This document shows positions 42,499-52,368 of a DNA stretch of 64,000 nt, piece after piece. The position numbers and the translations under genes are program-made. The stretch comes from Latescibacteria bacterium UBA6620 (GTDB lineage: Bacteria > Latescibacterota > UBA2968): contig DJHM01000044.1 of the NCBI GenBank assembly GCA_002433075.1, positions 124,001 to 188,000 on the forward strand, read 5' to 3'. Numbering within the stretch: position 1 is the stretch's first letter; every line of letters begins with the position of its first letter. The notes under the pieces are model-generated. The model saw only the letters and a list, made by a program, of their open reading frames with translations. It ran no database searches and was not told where the DNA came from.

Positions 42499-44211
42499 AT
42501 GAACGATCCCATCAAATTCGAAGTCATTCGGAACGCGCTCGTCGAGACGACCGAGGAGATGTCGGTCGCACTTCGGCGCAGTGCCTACTCCACGAACATC
42601 AAGACACGTTGCGACTATTCCTGTGCGCTCTTCGACCGGGATCTGAACGTCCTGGCCCAATGTTTCGCACAAGCCAACCACCTCGGGTCCATGGTTCGAA
42701 TGGTTCCCATGGCGGTTCGCGACTACGGTGCTGAAAATCTCGGTCCGGGTGATACGATCGTGATGAACGACCCGTACCTGGGCGGGGTTCATCTCAACGA
42801 CATCTTCGTGATCTCTCCTGTCTACTATGACAATGAGATCTGCGGCTACGTCTCCAACCTGGCTCACCACGTCGACGTGGGCGGAGGGGCGCCCGCGAGC
42901 GTCGGCGCGTTTCGTGAAGTCTTCCAGGAAGGGATCATCATCCCTCCGGTCAAACTTGCAGTCGATGGCGAGATCAATCACGATGTATTCCGGCTCATTC
43001 TCGGTCAGATTCGGTCGAAGCGAGAGACCGCCGGTGACTTCAGAGCTCAGATTGCGGCGAACAACACCGGTTCGCGACGGTTCGTCGATCTGATCGAGCG
43101 GTACGGCGTCGATACGGTTCGGGAATATACCGGCCGACTGATCGACTATTCGGATCGGATCACGCGGGAGGAAGTGGCCAAACTTCCTCGTGGGGAATTC
43201 ACGGCTGACGGCGTCGTCGACAACGATGGTTATACTGACGATCCCGTGAAGTTGTCTGCACGGATCGTCGTCGACGAAGAGGGGATTCTTTTCGATTTCA
43301 CCAGGTGCGATCCTCAACGATCGGCCCCTGTGAACTCAACCTACTCCATGACGTACGCGGCGGCCGCCTACGCACTTCGTTGCGTGATCGCAGTCGATGT
43401 GCCCATCAATGCGGGATTCTACCGATCCGTTCGACTCGTTACGACCGAGGGGACCGTGACTCACTGTTCACCGCCAGCTCCGGTCGTCGGGGGATGGGAG
43501 ACCCACATGCGATTGGTCGAAGTCATCTTCAGGGCTCTTTCGCAAGCGATACCCGAGCGTGTTCCCGCGGGTACCAAAGGGATGATCTGTCATTCGGGTT
43601 TCGGGGGAATCGACCCCGAAACCAGCGAGTATTATTGCTTTCTCGAGACGATGGGTGGAGGATACGGAGGGCGCTTCAGCAGCGACGGGCCGGATGCAGT
43701 CCAGACGCACGGGCAGAACACGGAGAATGCACCGATCGAGGAAACGGAGATGAACTATCCGGTTCGCATCGTTCGATACGAGCTTCTCGAGGATAGCGAA
43801 GGCGCAGGGAAGTTTCGGGGAGGTCTGGGGCTGCGGCGCGACTACAAGTTTCTGCACGGCGAGACGAGTTTCACGATTCTAAGCGATCGGAACCGATGGG
43901 GGCCGCCCGGGCTGTTTGGAGGTATGGATGGCAAGCGAGCGATCTATGTTCTCGAAACTGGCGGAGAAGAGCAGGAGGTGGATTCGAAGGTGACCCTGAG
44001 TCTTCAGCCGGGGGAGATTGTAAGCTACCGGACGTGTGGAGGTGGTGGGTTTGGTCCTCCCGAGGAACGGGATCCCGATCTCGTTCTCAAAGACGTGCGG
44101 GAAGGGAAGGTCAGTCCGTCTCGGGCGCGGGACGTCTATCGGGTGGCGATCGACGTGGAGAGCGGGTCCGTCGATGTGGCTGAGACCACCAGACTGCGGG
44201 TTGACACGTAG
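42499..44211 (+). CDS. hyuB: Hydantoinase B/oxoprolinase family protein
   Basis: A 570-residue HyuB-type subunit. It opens MNDPIKFEVIRNALVETTEEM and contains FAQANHLGSM, GDTIVMNDPYLGGVHLND, LAHHVDVGGGAP and the C-terminal RTCGGGGFGPPEER, all typical. With the HyuA-type subunit it forms an ATP-dependent N-methylhydantoinase/acetone-carboxylase-like complex that opens cyclic amides such as hydantoins or 5-oxoproline. AAAGG precedes the ATG. It lies upstream of hyuA, the reverse of the more common order. The exact substrate is unknown. Confidence 0.9.
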   Translation: MNDPIKFEVIRNALVETTEEMSVALRRSAYSTNIKTRCDYSCALFDRDLNVLAQCFAQANHLGSMVRMVPMAVRDYGAENLGPGDTIVMNDPYLGGVHLNDIFVISPVYYDNEICGYVSNLAHHVDVGGGAPASVGAFREVFQEGIIIPPVKLAVDGEINHDVFRLILGQIRSKRETAGDFRAQIAANNTGSRRFVDLIERYGVDTVREYTGRLIDYSDRITREEVAKLPRGEFTADGVVDNDGYTDDPVKLSARIVVDEEGILFDFTRCDPQRSAPVNSTYSMTYAAAAYALRCVIAVDVPINAGFYRSVRLVTTEGTVTHCSPPAPVVGGWETHMRLVEVIFRALSQAIPERVPAGTKGMICHSGFGGIDPETSEYYCFLETMGGGYGGRFSSDGPDAVQTHGQNTENAPIEETEMNYPVRIVRYELLEDSEGAGKFRGGLGLRRDYKFLHGETSFTILSDRNRWGPPGLFGGMDGKRAIYVLETGGEEQEVDSKVTLSLQPGEIVSYRTCGGGGFGPPEERDPDLVLKDVREGKVSPSRARDVYRVAIDVESGSVDVAETTRLRVDT

Positions 44212-44294
44212 TTCCCGTGTTACACTCCGTTCCGTTGGGCGCGTTTTCTACCGGCCAGGCCATACGGTAGTGCTCTTATGAGACTCGGTACATA

Positions 44295-46388
44295 ATGAAC
44301 ACGAACCATAGATTGGGCGTGGACATCGGTGGCACATTTACCGATGCGACATTGATCGATACGGACACGGGCGAGGTTCGAATCGCGAAGGTTTCTTCGA
44401 CACCCGACGACCCCTCACGCGGTTTCCTGGAGGCGGTCACCCGCATTCTGGACGAAGCGAACGTCGCGCCCCAGAACCTGGGCTACGCCGTACATGCGAC
44501 GACGGTTGCCACGAACGCAATCATCGAGGACAAGTTGGCCCCGACCGGCTTTCTGGCCACCGAAGGCTTTCGTGACCTTCTTGAGATCCAGCGACAGATC
44601 AGGGCTTCGATCTACGACGTTCATTTCAACAAGCCGACCCCCCTTGTTCCTCGGGACACGTGCTTCGGAGTCCCCGAGCGTCTGGACGCCGGTGGGAATG
44701 TAATCGAACCCCTGGATGAAGAAGCGGTTCGTCGAATCGCAGCGCAGCTGCAGGAGGCTGGTGTCGAGTCGGTCGCGGTCTGCCTTCTTCACGCCTACAC
44801 CAATCCTGCGCACGAAAAGCGTGTTGGCGAGATTCTCAGGGAAACGTTTCCTGAAAACGCGGTCTCGCTTTCATCGGAAGTTGCTCCCGAATTCCGAGAA
44901 TATTTCCGAGCCAGTACCACGGTGATCAACGCGGGAATCCGACCCCTCGTAGGACGTTACCTGGCAAGGATCGAATCCCGGTTGTCCGAGATGGGCGTGA
45001 ACGCTTCCCTCCTCCTTATGCAGAGCAGTGGGGGTGTCTATACATCGGAGACGGGTAAGGAAAAACCTGTCTACATGGTAGAGTCGGGGCCGGCTGCAGG
45101 AGTGATCGCGGCGGGCTATCTCGGCAGCCAACTGGGTAGAGGGGATCTTCTGTCTTTCGACATGGGCGGCACGACGGCAAAGGCGGGTCTGATCCAGAAC
45201 GGGGCTCCACATATTACGAAAGAGTACGAGGTCGGAGCTGCCGCCACCGCGAGCGATCACGGCGCGAAGGGTGGTGGATATCCGCTCCGGACCCCCGTGA
45301 TCGATCTCCTGGAGATCGGGGCGGGGGGCGGCTCCATCGCCTGGGTGGACACGGGAGACGTGTTGCGCGTGGGCCCGCAGAGCGCGGGCGCAGATCCGGG
45401 ACCCGTCTGCTACGCTGCGGGAGGACGGGAACCCACGATCACGGATGCCAACCTGGTTTTGGGCCGAATCGACCCGGAGTATTTCCTCGGCGGCGAGATT
45501 TCGCTGGACGTCGATGCAGCCCGATCCGCGATCGAAGAGAGATGCGGTCGCCCGTTGGGGATGGACGTCGTCGACGTGGCGCACGGAATCGTGGAGATCG
45601 CAAATGCCGCGATGGCCGGCGCTCTGCGAAGGATATCAATTCAGCGAGGATTCGATCCGAGAGATTTCGCGCTCGTGGCCTTCGGCGGAGCGGGACCGCT
45701 ACACGCGAACCGATTGGCGGCGGAGCTCGAGATCCCCACGGTCATCGTGCCCAGGAGCCCGGGTACGTTTTCAGCCATGGGTCTACTCGCCACGGACCTG
45801 AAGCACGAATTCAGCACCACGTCGATCGAGCGGTTGGACAACCTGGGTACCGAGGTCCTGGCTTCGACATTCGAAACTCTGGGCCAGCAGGGCCGCCGAG
45901 CACTCGAACGGGACCGGGTTCCTGCGAATGACATGCGATTCGAGCGAGTTCTCGATCTCCGGTATGTCGGGCAGAGCTACGACCTCGCCATCTCCGTGCA
46001 CGATGCCGCATTCTCACCCACTGAGCGGACACGGCTTGCCGAGGCGTTTCACCACGAACACGAGAGGGTGTATGGGTTCAACGCGCCAGGTGAACCCATT
46101 GAAGTCGTGACCCTGCGACTTTCAGCGACAGGGGAGATCACCAAACCTTCCTTACGGAAAGTGGAGAAGCACAGCGATCCGGACGCGGCGAGAAAGTCGG
46201 AGCGCGAGATCTATTTTGCCGAGAAGGGTGATTTCGTCCGGACCCCTGTCCTCGATCGATACAAGCTCGGAGCTGACTGTCGTTTCGAGGGCCCGGCCGT
46301 TGTGCAGGAGATGGACTCGACAACCCTCGTGCATCCCGGCTACACGGCCCACGTCGATTCGTTCGGGAACCTTCTAATTGAGAGCTGA
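44295..46388 (+). CDS. hyuA: Hydantoinase/oxoprolinase family protein, A subunit
   Basis: A 697-residue HyuA-type subunit. The actin-like ATPase fold begins RLGVDIGGTFTDATLIDTDT, followed by GYAVHATTVATNAIIEDK, DLLSFDMGGTTAKAGLIQ and SAGADPGPVCYAAGG. It should couple ATP hydrolysis to ring opening, together with the HyuB-type subunit encoded 83 nt upstream. The pair and the upstream FAD oxidase probably form one transcription unit for degrading a cyclic amide or a methylated amine. Confidence 0.92.
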   Translation: MNTNHRLGVDIGGTFTDATLIDTDTGEVRIAKVSSTPDDPSRGFLEAVTRILDEANVAPQNLGYAVHATTVATNAIIEDKLAPTGFLATEGFRDLLEIQRQIRASIYDVHFNKPTPLVPRDTCFGVPERLDAGGNVIEPLDEEAVRRIAAQLQEAGVESVAVCLLHAYTNPAHEKRVGEILRETFPENAVSLSSEVAPEFREYFRASTTVINAGIRPLVGRYLARIESRLSEMGVNASLLLMQSSGGVYTSETGKEKPVYMVESGPAAGVIAAGYLGSQLGRGDLLSFDMGGTTAKAGLIQNGAPHITKEYEVGAAATASDHGAKGGGYPLRTPVIDLLEIGAGGGSIAWVDTGDVLRVGPQSAGADPGPVCYAAGGREPTITDANLVLGRIDPEYFLGGEISLDVDAARSAIEERCGRPLGMDVVDVAHGIVEIANAAMAGALRRISIQRGFDPRDFALVAFGGAGPLHANRLAAELEIPTVIVPRSPGTFSAMGLLATDLKHEFSTTSIERLDNLGTEVLASTFETLGQQGRRALERDRVPANDMRFERVLDLRYVGQSYDLAISVHDAAFSPTERTRLAEAFHHEHERVYGFNAPGEPIEVVTLRLSATGEITKPSLRKVEKHSDPDAARKSEREIYFAEKGDFVRTPVLDRYKLGADCRFEGPAVVQEMDSTTLVHPGYTAHVDSFGNLLIES

Positions 46389-46414
46389 ACGTCGGGAGCG
46401 CTGAAGCTATCGCC

Positions 46415-47179
46415 TCAGGGGCGGGCTACGGAATCGATGAGGAAACGTGTTGCGTCAAGTCGAGATTCACGAGAAGGCGAATGTCCGGGCGAGTTCACGA
46501 CGTGGAGTTCGCCACGCAACGTGTCTTCCGCTGAAATCTGATGCTGTTTTTCGAACAGCCTTGTTGCGAACCTCACACAGGCCGCCGTCCCGACGACATC
46601 ATCTTGACTTCCAACGCTGAGGTAGACGGCGGTGTTCGCGAGTTGATCGACCCAGTGATCGATTTTCAGGGACGATGTCTCGGCTCGCGATCGGATCATT
46701 TCTTCGGGAATGCCCCAATCGGTGACGGGTGAGCAACCGGCAACCGCCCGAATACGACGGTCCGCAGCAGCCAGCCGAAGCAGACAGTATCCTGCCCTTG
46801 AAACGCCGTAGGAGACGATCCTGCCGTTCCCGATTCCTCGCTCGTGGCAGGCGTTGACCGTCGCGATCCCATCCGCGACGAATTGTTCGAATTTATCCAC
46901 TCCTGCGGCATAGGCTGCACCCATTCCCAGAATGCCTTCTCCGAATTCGTCGATACGATCCCCGTGACACGGTAGATCGAAGCTGACGACGTAATGTCCC
47001 GCGTCGAGGAAGATCGGGGTGGGGTGGTTCTGAGTTTCGTCGTGAATGGCATGCTGTGCAGTGGCGCTGATGTTGATCAGCAGGCCAGACTGGTCCGTGA
47101 TCTTCTCACCCTCAGGAGAGGCGAGTGTGACCTTGACCTCCTCGTCGTTTGATTCGACGTGGAATTCTTCCAGATTCAC
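46415..47179 (-). CDS. Alpha/beta hydrolase
   Basis: A 254-residue alpha/beta hydrolase. The nucleophile is Ser in SYGVSRAGYC, the acid is probably Asp in VGSQDDVVGT, and the His is in VNSPGHSPSR. SFDLPCHGDR is the usual oxyanion-region loop. It lacks a signal peptide. It follows the lactonase-like gene by 9 nt on the same strand. The substrate is probably an ester, but this is not shown by the sequence. Confidence 0.82.
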   Translation of the reverse strand: MNLEEFHVESNDEEVKVTLASPEGEKITDQSGLLINISATAQHAIHDETQNHPTPIFLDAGHYVVSFDLPCHGDRIDEFGEGILGMGAAYAAGVDKFEQFVADGIATVNACHERGIGNGRIVSYGVSRAGYCLLRLAAADRRIRAVAGCSPVTDWGIPEEMIRSRAETSSLKIDHWVDQLANTAVYLSVGSQDDVVGTAACVRFATRLFEKQHQISAEDTLRGELHVVNSPGHSPSRESRLDATRFLIDSVARP

Positions 47180-47188
47180 GGAACGTCC

Positions 47189-48202
47189 TCAATCGAAGTT
47201 CAGGGGCAGGATCCAGGAGACGATGCGACCGATCTGGTAGGTGTCGAGCGGTTCGAGTTTATAGTCTTCGCAGATCCTGTAGCTGGTCAGCTTTCCCGTT
47301 TCGTCGCTTCCAGCATACAAGAACGCGCCCTCCGGATCGATGCCTATGGGGCGAGGGCAGGCTTCGGCCGGGACGTGCCCTTCTGCGGACAGGAGTCCGG
47401 TTTCGGGGTCGATGCTGAACATGGCAATGGATTCGTGCCCGCGGTTGGAGACGTATACCATCCCGCCCGAAGGATGGACCCGAACAGATGCCGTGCTGTT
47501 CGTTCTCGCGAACCCGGTTGGCAAGGTGGAAAGCGTCTGCAGCTCTTCCAACGTCCCATCCGGACAAAGTCGGTAGACGGCGATGCCCGAGGCCTTCTCA
47601 ACGTTAAAGTACGCGACGTCCAAATGGGGGTGAAACGCGAAGTGACGGGGACCGTGCTCTGGCCTTGTGGCGAGACGAGGGGCCGCGCCGGGCTCGAGTC
47701 GCCCGGTGTCTGTATCGAATCTAAACTGGTGAATCGAATCGGTCTTTGAAACGTGAGGCACGTATGCAAAACGATTGGAGGGGTCGGTTTGGATGGAATG
47801 CGCGTAGAGAGCAGTTTCACGATGGTCGGTTAGGGAGTCGCCGATGGAACCATCGGGCTCGATAGGGTAGATGGTGACGAACCCTGGAATGAGACCTGCG
47901 GCGAAGAGGAAACGCCCCGTCCGATCTGTCTGAACGTAGCAGGCGGCCGCTACGAGGTCCACCTGGCCAGTCTGCGTTAGATCTGCTGTTTCAGGGTGGA
48001 TCTTGTAGCTCGTAATCCCGCTGTAGCCGTCATCCCTGACCTGCTGATACAGGTACTGCGAAGTGGGATCGGCGCAGACCTGCCACGGTTCGTGCTTCGT
48101 GCGGTTCTCGCCGACCAACTCCAGCTTCCCGGAGTCTCCGTGCATCAGGAAGGTCAGAAATCTCCGCTCGTAATTGACGGGGATATAGACTATGCGTCGC
48201 AT
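47189..48202 (-). CDS. Lactonase family protein (6-phosphogluconolactonase-like propeller)
   Basis: A ~337-residue seven-bladed propeller of the YbhE/Pgl lactonase family. HEPWQVCADPTSQYLYQ, DRTGRFLFAAGLIPGFV, AHSIQTDPSNRFAYVP, GPRHFAFHPHLDVAYF and ASVRVHPSGGMVYVSNRG are successive blades. The ATG at 48202 (MRRIVYIPVNYERR) is preferred; the ORF extends 42 residues further upstream without a family match. It likely opens a sugar lactone, which fits the nearby sugar-acid dehydratases. It is followed by the alpha/beta hydrolase. Confidence 0.83.
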   Translation of the reverse strand: MRRIVYIPVNYERRFLTFLMHGDSGKLELVGENRTKHEPWQVCADPTSQYLYQQVRDDGYSGITSYKIHPETADLTQTGQVDLVAAACYVQTDRTGRFLFAAGLIPGFVTIYPIEPDGSIGDSLTDHRETALYAHSIQTDPSNRFAYVPHVSKTDSIHQFRFDTDTGRLEPGAAPRLATRPEHGPRHFAFHPHLDVAYFNVEKASGIAVYRLCPDGTLEELQTLSTLPTGFARTNSTASVRVHPSGGMVYVSNRGHESIAMFSIDPETGLLSAEGHVPAEACPRPIGIDPEGAFLYAGSDETGKLTSYRICEDYKLEPLDTYQIGRIVSWILPLNFD

Positions 48203-48358
48203 GGGAGATTGAAAATAGATGATGTGGACACGGGAAGCTCGCTCAGAAATCACTTCTGTTTTTGGTTGCCTGGGAGGGGATCGGTTCGTGTCATTCCGGT
48301 GCCAGACACAACAAACACCCGCCAGCAACCGAGCGGAATCTCGTTACACGGAGGAATC

Positions 48359-48811
48359 ATGATCAAGGACTCTATTCAGAATGTCGAACTCTATTCGAGC
48401 CTTTCCGAGCCTATTTCTCTCGCACTGAACTATTTGGCATCTGTCGATGGGGACGGCTTCGAGGAAAAGACGGTGGAGATATCAGGCAAAGATGTGTACG
48501 CGATGCACCAGATCTACGCCACCGAGCCGGAGGACGGGCGACTCTACGAGAACCACAACGTTTACATCGACGTTCAGTTCGTGTTGGAGGGGACCGAGAC
48601 GATCCGCGTCACGGATGTTCGCGACCTCAAGCCGACCACGGAATACATGGCGGATTCGGATGCGACCCTCTACGAGTTGGATGAGGGTACAGACGTGAGG
48701 CTTGGCGCAGGCGACTTCGTGATTCTCTATCCCCACGATGCCCACGTTCCCAAGCTGATGACAGGATCGCCCGCCGATGTGAAGAAGATCGTTGTGAAGG
48801 TGAAGATGTAG
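48359..48811 (+). CDS. YhcH/YjgK/YiaL family protein
   Basis: A 150-residue cupin-like protein of the YhcH/EbgC group, preceded by GGAGGA four bases before the ATG. ENHNVYIDVQFVLEGTE and GDFVILYPHDAHVPKLM are the conserved metal-site blocks, with the His residues expected. In enterobacteria, YhcH belongs to the sialic-acid operon and YiaL to a sugar-acid operon. Here it heads a cluster with two PhyH-type oxygenases. It may be an anomerase or epimerase of sugars. The precise role is unknown. Confidence 0.88.
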   Translation: MIKDSIQNVELYSSLSEPISLALNYLASVDGDGFEEKTVEISGKDVYAMHQIYATEPEDGRLYENHNVYIDVQFVLEGTETIRVTDVRDLKPTTEYMADSDATLYELDEGTDVRLGAGDFVILYPHDAHVPKLMTGSPADVKKIVVKVKM

Positions 48812-48871
48812 GTGCGTCGATCTGCTTGCGGTCAGGATTCACTCCCATAGCCAAGTGACAAGGAGTCGCCG

Positions 48872-50092
48872 ATGTCGTCCGTCGACCGGGATCGTTTTCT
48901 CGAAGAAGGTTATCTGATCGTCAAGGAGGCTGTGCCGCGCGATAAGCTCGAGCTGGTCCGCACAGCCTACGAGAAGCTTGTCGATCGACAACGCGAGATC
49001 TGGAGCGCCGAACGGGCACCGGATGATCCGCCGGGAGGTCAATGGGAGACCGCACGACAGCCTCGATTGAACCTGACCGGTTCCCCTTTAGTGGATCGAC
49101 TGGATCGCGAAACGGCGCCTGCCGTGGAGGTCTGGCTGGAGGAGAACATCCGGGGGGTGAGCTCGACGCTGCTTGATGAGCCGACCGCTGCCGTCACGCA
49201 GATGATGATGATGTGCAGCCCGGTCAGGGATCACGGACCCGCACAGTGGCACCGAGACCTGCATCCGATCGATACGGCGCCGCTGCAGGGATACATTGAC
49301 GACATCGTCGAGGCTGGGCCGCGTTACGTTCAGTGGAACATTCCCCTCTACGACGACAGTGTCCTGTGGGTTGTACCTGGGAGTCACCTCCGTTTCAACA
49401 CGCCGGAAGAAAACGCCGTGATGGGTGCCGATCCTTGTCAGCCCGTCCCTAGCGGTGTTCAAACGCATCTGGAGGCGGGCGACGGCGTCGTCTACATTCT
49501 TCCCATCCTGCATTGGGGCAGTAACTATTCCACCTTGCTCAGGCGTACGGTTCACGGAGGGTTCTCGACGCACACGGGCATCGATGACCTGTCATTCATC
49601 CAGCATCTGTCACAACAGGCTGCCGACACCTTCGAGGGGTTTGTCGAACAGAGCAATGACATGCGTCAACACACGGAGTCCGCGCTAAGAGCCGTGATTG
49701 CCGGGAACGGCCGTGCCTACACGGAGGCGCTGGACGGTCTTCATCGCAAGCGGGGCGAAAAGGGGCGGATTCTCTCGACCGTTTTCCTCTGCAAGACTGC
49801 GCTGTCCATCAGACTGTCTAAGGAGCCTCCGTTCCCCGAGATTCCTGAAGATCTGGACCGACGGATTCGAGGCGCACACCCCATCACGCTCAACTGGGGG
49901 TCTGAATTTGGAGATCGGTTTACAGCGTCCGAGGCGGAAGCTCTGTGGGAACGGTTTGCGCCCCTGGACACGCTTCTTCGGACAGCAGAGGAGCAGTTCG
50001 TTCCGGGATTCCAGTCAGACCCCATGATCTATCATTTCAACGATATGCCATCGAATTATGCGACGTCGGACTTCATTGCGAGTTGGTACTAG
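48872..50092 (+). CDS. Phytanoyl-CoA dioxygenase family protein (tandem copy 1)
   Basis: A 406-residue PhyH-type oxygenase, longer than the usual ~280. QWHRDLHPID gives the HxD ligands, WVVPGSHLRFNTPEE the core block, and ILHWGSNYS with LRRTVHGGFS the distal His and Arg. The extra C-terminal ~130 residues are shared with the next gene. AAGGAG precedes the ATG. It is 60 nt downstream of the YhcH-type gene and 59 nt upstream of its paralogue, so the three are likely an operon. Confidence 0.88.
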   Translation: MSSVDRDRFLEEGYLIVKEAVPRDKLELVRTAYEKLVDRQREIWSAERAPDDPPGGQWETARQPRLNLTGSPLVDRLDRETAPAVEVWLEENIRGVSSTLLDEPTAAVTQMMMMCSPVRDHGPAQWHRDLHPIDTAPLQGYIDDIVEAGPRYVQWNIPLYDDSVLWVVPGSHLRFNTPEENAVMGADPCQPVPSGVQTHLEAGDGVVYILPILHWGSNYSTLLRRTVHGGFSTHTGIDDLSFIQHLSQQAADTFEGFVEQSNDMRQHTESALRAVIAGNGRAYTEALDGLHRKRGEKGRILSTVFLCKTALSIRLSKEPPFPEIPEDLDRRIRGAHPITLNWGSEFGDRFTASEAEALWERFAPLDTLLRTAEEQFVPGFQSDPMIYHFNDMPSNYATSDFIASWY

Positions 50093-50151
50093 GTTGAAGT
50101 CCCAGATTATTCGACCCCCTTCCTCAGATTGACAGTCGAAAGGCCACACCC

Positions 50152-51375
50152 ATGCCATCCGTTGACCGTGATCGATTCCTCGAGGAAGGTTATCTGATTA
50201 TTCGGGACGCCATACCAGCCGATAAGCTGGAGAGCGTTCGCCGGTCTTACGAGACGCTCGTCGAAAGACAGGTCGAGATCTGGAGGAGCGAGGATCCAGC
50301 GGGAAACATGTGGGATACGCACAAACAACCGCGGATAAACCTGACAGCACCCTCCCTGGCAACCTACATCGATGATTCGCTGACCCCAGCGGTGGACGTC
50401 TGGTTCGAAGAGAACATCCGAGGTGTCAGTACGGCGCTGCTCGAGGAGCCAGATGCAGCCGTGGCCGGGATGATGATGATGTGCAACCCGGTCACCGACC
50501 ACGGGCCCTCAGGGTGGCATCGAGACCTGCACCCGATCGATACGGCGCCTTTACAGGGCTACATCGACGACATTGTGGAAACGGGTCCCCGATACGTGCA
50601 GTGGAACATTCCGTTGTATGATGACAGCGTGCTCTACGTCATTCCGCGCAGCCATCTCCGCTACAGCACGGCAGAAGAAACCGAAATGCTGAAGGAGGAT
50701 CTCGGCCAACCTCTTCCGGGTGGTGTCCAGACACATCTCGAGGCGGGCGATGGTGTGGTTTATTGTTCTCCCCCGATTCTTCATTGGGGCAGCAATTACT
50801 CGCCGCTGCGACGGCGAACGCTTCACGGTGGGTTCTCGACCTACACGCACCACGCAGATCTTTCGTTCAAACCGTACCTGCCTCAGGATCAGGCGGATGC
50901 CTTCGAGCGATGGGAGCGTCGGACCGAAACGATGCACCAGCAAACAGAGACCGCGCTACGTGCGGTGATCGATGGGGACGGAGATGGGTATCTGGAAGCG
51001 ATCAGGAAGCTTCACCCCCGGCGGGGTGAAAAGGGTGAACTTCTCACGACGGTGTTTCTGTGCAAAGCAACGATCGCGATTGGACTGACGAAGGAGCTGT
51101 CCTTTTCTGAGGTTCCTGCGGAGTTGGAGGAGCGGATCAGCGGCACGCACGCTGCATCGTTCAATTGGGGGGAAGCATTCGCCGATCGATTCACGGCCGA
51201 AGAAGCAAAGGCGTTGTGGCGGCGGTTCGAACCCCTCGATGCGCTGCTTCAGATGGAAGAGGAACATTTCGTCCCGGGTTTTCAGCAGAGGACCCCGATG
51301 CGGTATCACTTTAACGATATGCCGGAGGGGTATACAGCGGCAGACTTTATTGAAAGCTGGGAATCGACCGTGTAA
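50152..51375 (+). CDS. Phytanoyl-CoA dioxygenase family protein (tandem copy 2)
   Basis: A 407-residue paralogue of the preceding gene, alike along its whole length (VDRDRFLEEGYLI, GWHRDLHPIDTAPLQGYIDD, LHWGSNYSPLRRRT). Iron ligands and the 2-oxoglutarate Arg are kept, so both copies look active. AAAGG precedes the ATG. The transcript probably ends at the palindrome 30 nt downstream, where it meets the convergent PhyH-type gene. Confidence 0.88.
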   Translation: MPSVDRDRFLEEGYLIIRDAIPADKLESVRRSYETLVERQVEIWRSEDPAGNMWDTHKQPRINLTAPSLATYIDDSLTPAVDVWFEENIRGVSTALLEEPDAAVAGMMMMCNPVTDHGPSGWHRDLHPIDTAPLQGYIDDIVETGPRYVQWNIPLYDDSVLYVIPRSHLRYSTAEETEMLKEDLGQPLPGGVQTHLEAGDGVVYCSPPILHWGSNYSPLRRRTLHGGFSTYTHHADLSFKPYLPQDQADAFERWERRTETMHQQTETALRAVIDGDGDGYLEAIRKLHPRRGEKGELLTTVFLCKATIAIGLTKELSFSEVPAELEERISGTHAASFNWGEAFADRFTAEEAKALWRRFEPLDALLQMEEEHFVPGFQQRTPMRYHFNDMPEGYTAADFIESWESTV

Positions 51376-51404
51376 GGTGTACTTGCTGAATGAGACAACT
51401 TCGC

Positions 51405-51428
51405 AGGGTCACGGCATGCCGTGACCCT
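51405..51428. repeat. 24-bp palindrome centred on GGCATGCC (copy 2)
   Basis: A perfect palindrome with half-site AGGGTCACGGCA lies between two convergent PhyH-type genes. Its core is identical to the copy at 34183. It could serve as a bidirectional transcription terminator. Confidence 0.85.
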
Positions 51429-51449
51429 ACCCTATGTACATGGCTGAGG

Positions 51450-52358
51450 TCAGGCATAACCGTCTGGCGACTTGCTCCTCCACGCAGGCAGATACCCCTC
51501 CCGCGCTTCGAAGCCATACCGTGGCGCAATGTCGTTGACGTTCCGACTCGGCCAGCCCTGCCCACCAATCAGGTTGACCCCCTCCGGTTTCCCGGACAAC
51601 CAGGCGTAGATGTGTGCCACGTAACGAGCCAGATTGTGACCGCCGTAGTCGGCTGAGTGGGGGTTGAACCTGGGCTCGAGAACCCAGTCGCGCTGGGGAG
51701 GGACGGTAGGCCAGTAACTGTACTTGAGCATGTGCCGGGTACCCTCCGCCGTGGACCGGCTGCGGCGATGGAGAATGCTCTGGTGGTGAATGGCTACCGT
51801 CCCTGCAGGCCCATCCGAGAGGACGCCGCTTTGTGGTGGGTTGTCCAGACTGTTGCGAATGTGTGTCGAAGGAGCCATCTCTGACGGGCCAAGCTCGATC
51901 GGGGTGTCCTGAGGGAAATAGAAGACTTCGACGAAGTTGAGCTCCGGTCCGAACACGTGATCGGCGTCGTGGTGCCACCGTTGCGCTTCCTGTGGGCACT
52001 CACAGCGGTGATCGCTGACGAGTACGGGCAGACCGACATCTCTGCCCAGAAGAGACCGAATCGCACCCGAAACGGGAGCATTGAGGAGTACGTGGTCGAC
52101 GAACCAATCCTCGAGGAGGATCGTACTCGGGGCGTGGGTCGTCCGGATGCGCTCGAGGTCCTCGTTGGTCATGCCTTCGGGGATCCACGAGGGATTCATC
52201 TTAACCTTGCTTTCCAGGTAGTCGCACGTCCGACGGTTAATCTCGTCTGGCACAACCCCCCGTAGCAGGAGGTGACCCTCCCGGCAGAATTCAACGACCT
52301 GCGAGTCTGTTAAGGTCGGTTCGCAGTCGAAGGTCCAGTGGTCGCCGTCGTAGTTCAT
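51450..52358 (-). CDS. Phytanoyl-CoA dioxygenase family protein
   Basis: A ~302-residue PhyH-type oxygenase. RWHHDADHVFG supplies the HxD ligands. The distal His is in HHQSILHRRSRS, with Arg following. FYFPQDTPIELGPSEM is the core block. The start at 52358 (MNYDGDHW) is chosen because the upstream in-frame ATG at 52382 lies inside a palindromic repeat. The gene is flanked on both sides by copies of that palindrome. It is 42 nt downstream of the HpcH-type aldolase gene on the same strand. Confidence 0.83.
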   Translation of the reverse strand: MNYDGDHWTFDCEPTLTDSQVVEFCREGHLLLRGVVPDEINRRTCDYLESKVKMNPSWIPEGMTNEDLERIRTTHAPSTILLEDWFVDHVLLNAPVSGAIRSLLGRDVGLPVLVSDHRCECPQEAQRWHHDADHVFGPELNFVEVFYFPQDTPIELGPSEMAPSTHIRNSLDNPPQSGVLSDGPAGTVAIHHQSILHRRSRSTAEGTRHMLKYSYWPTVPPQRDWVLEPRFNPHSADYGGHNLARYVAHIYAWLSGKPEGVNLIGGQGWPSRNVNDIAPRYGFEAREGYLPAWRSKSPDGYA

Positions 52359-52368
52359 CAAACAATCG

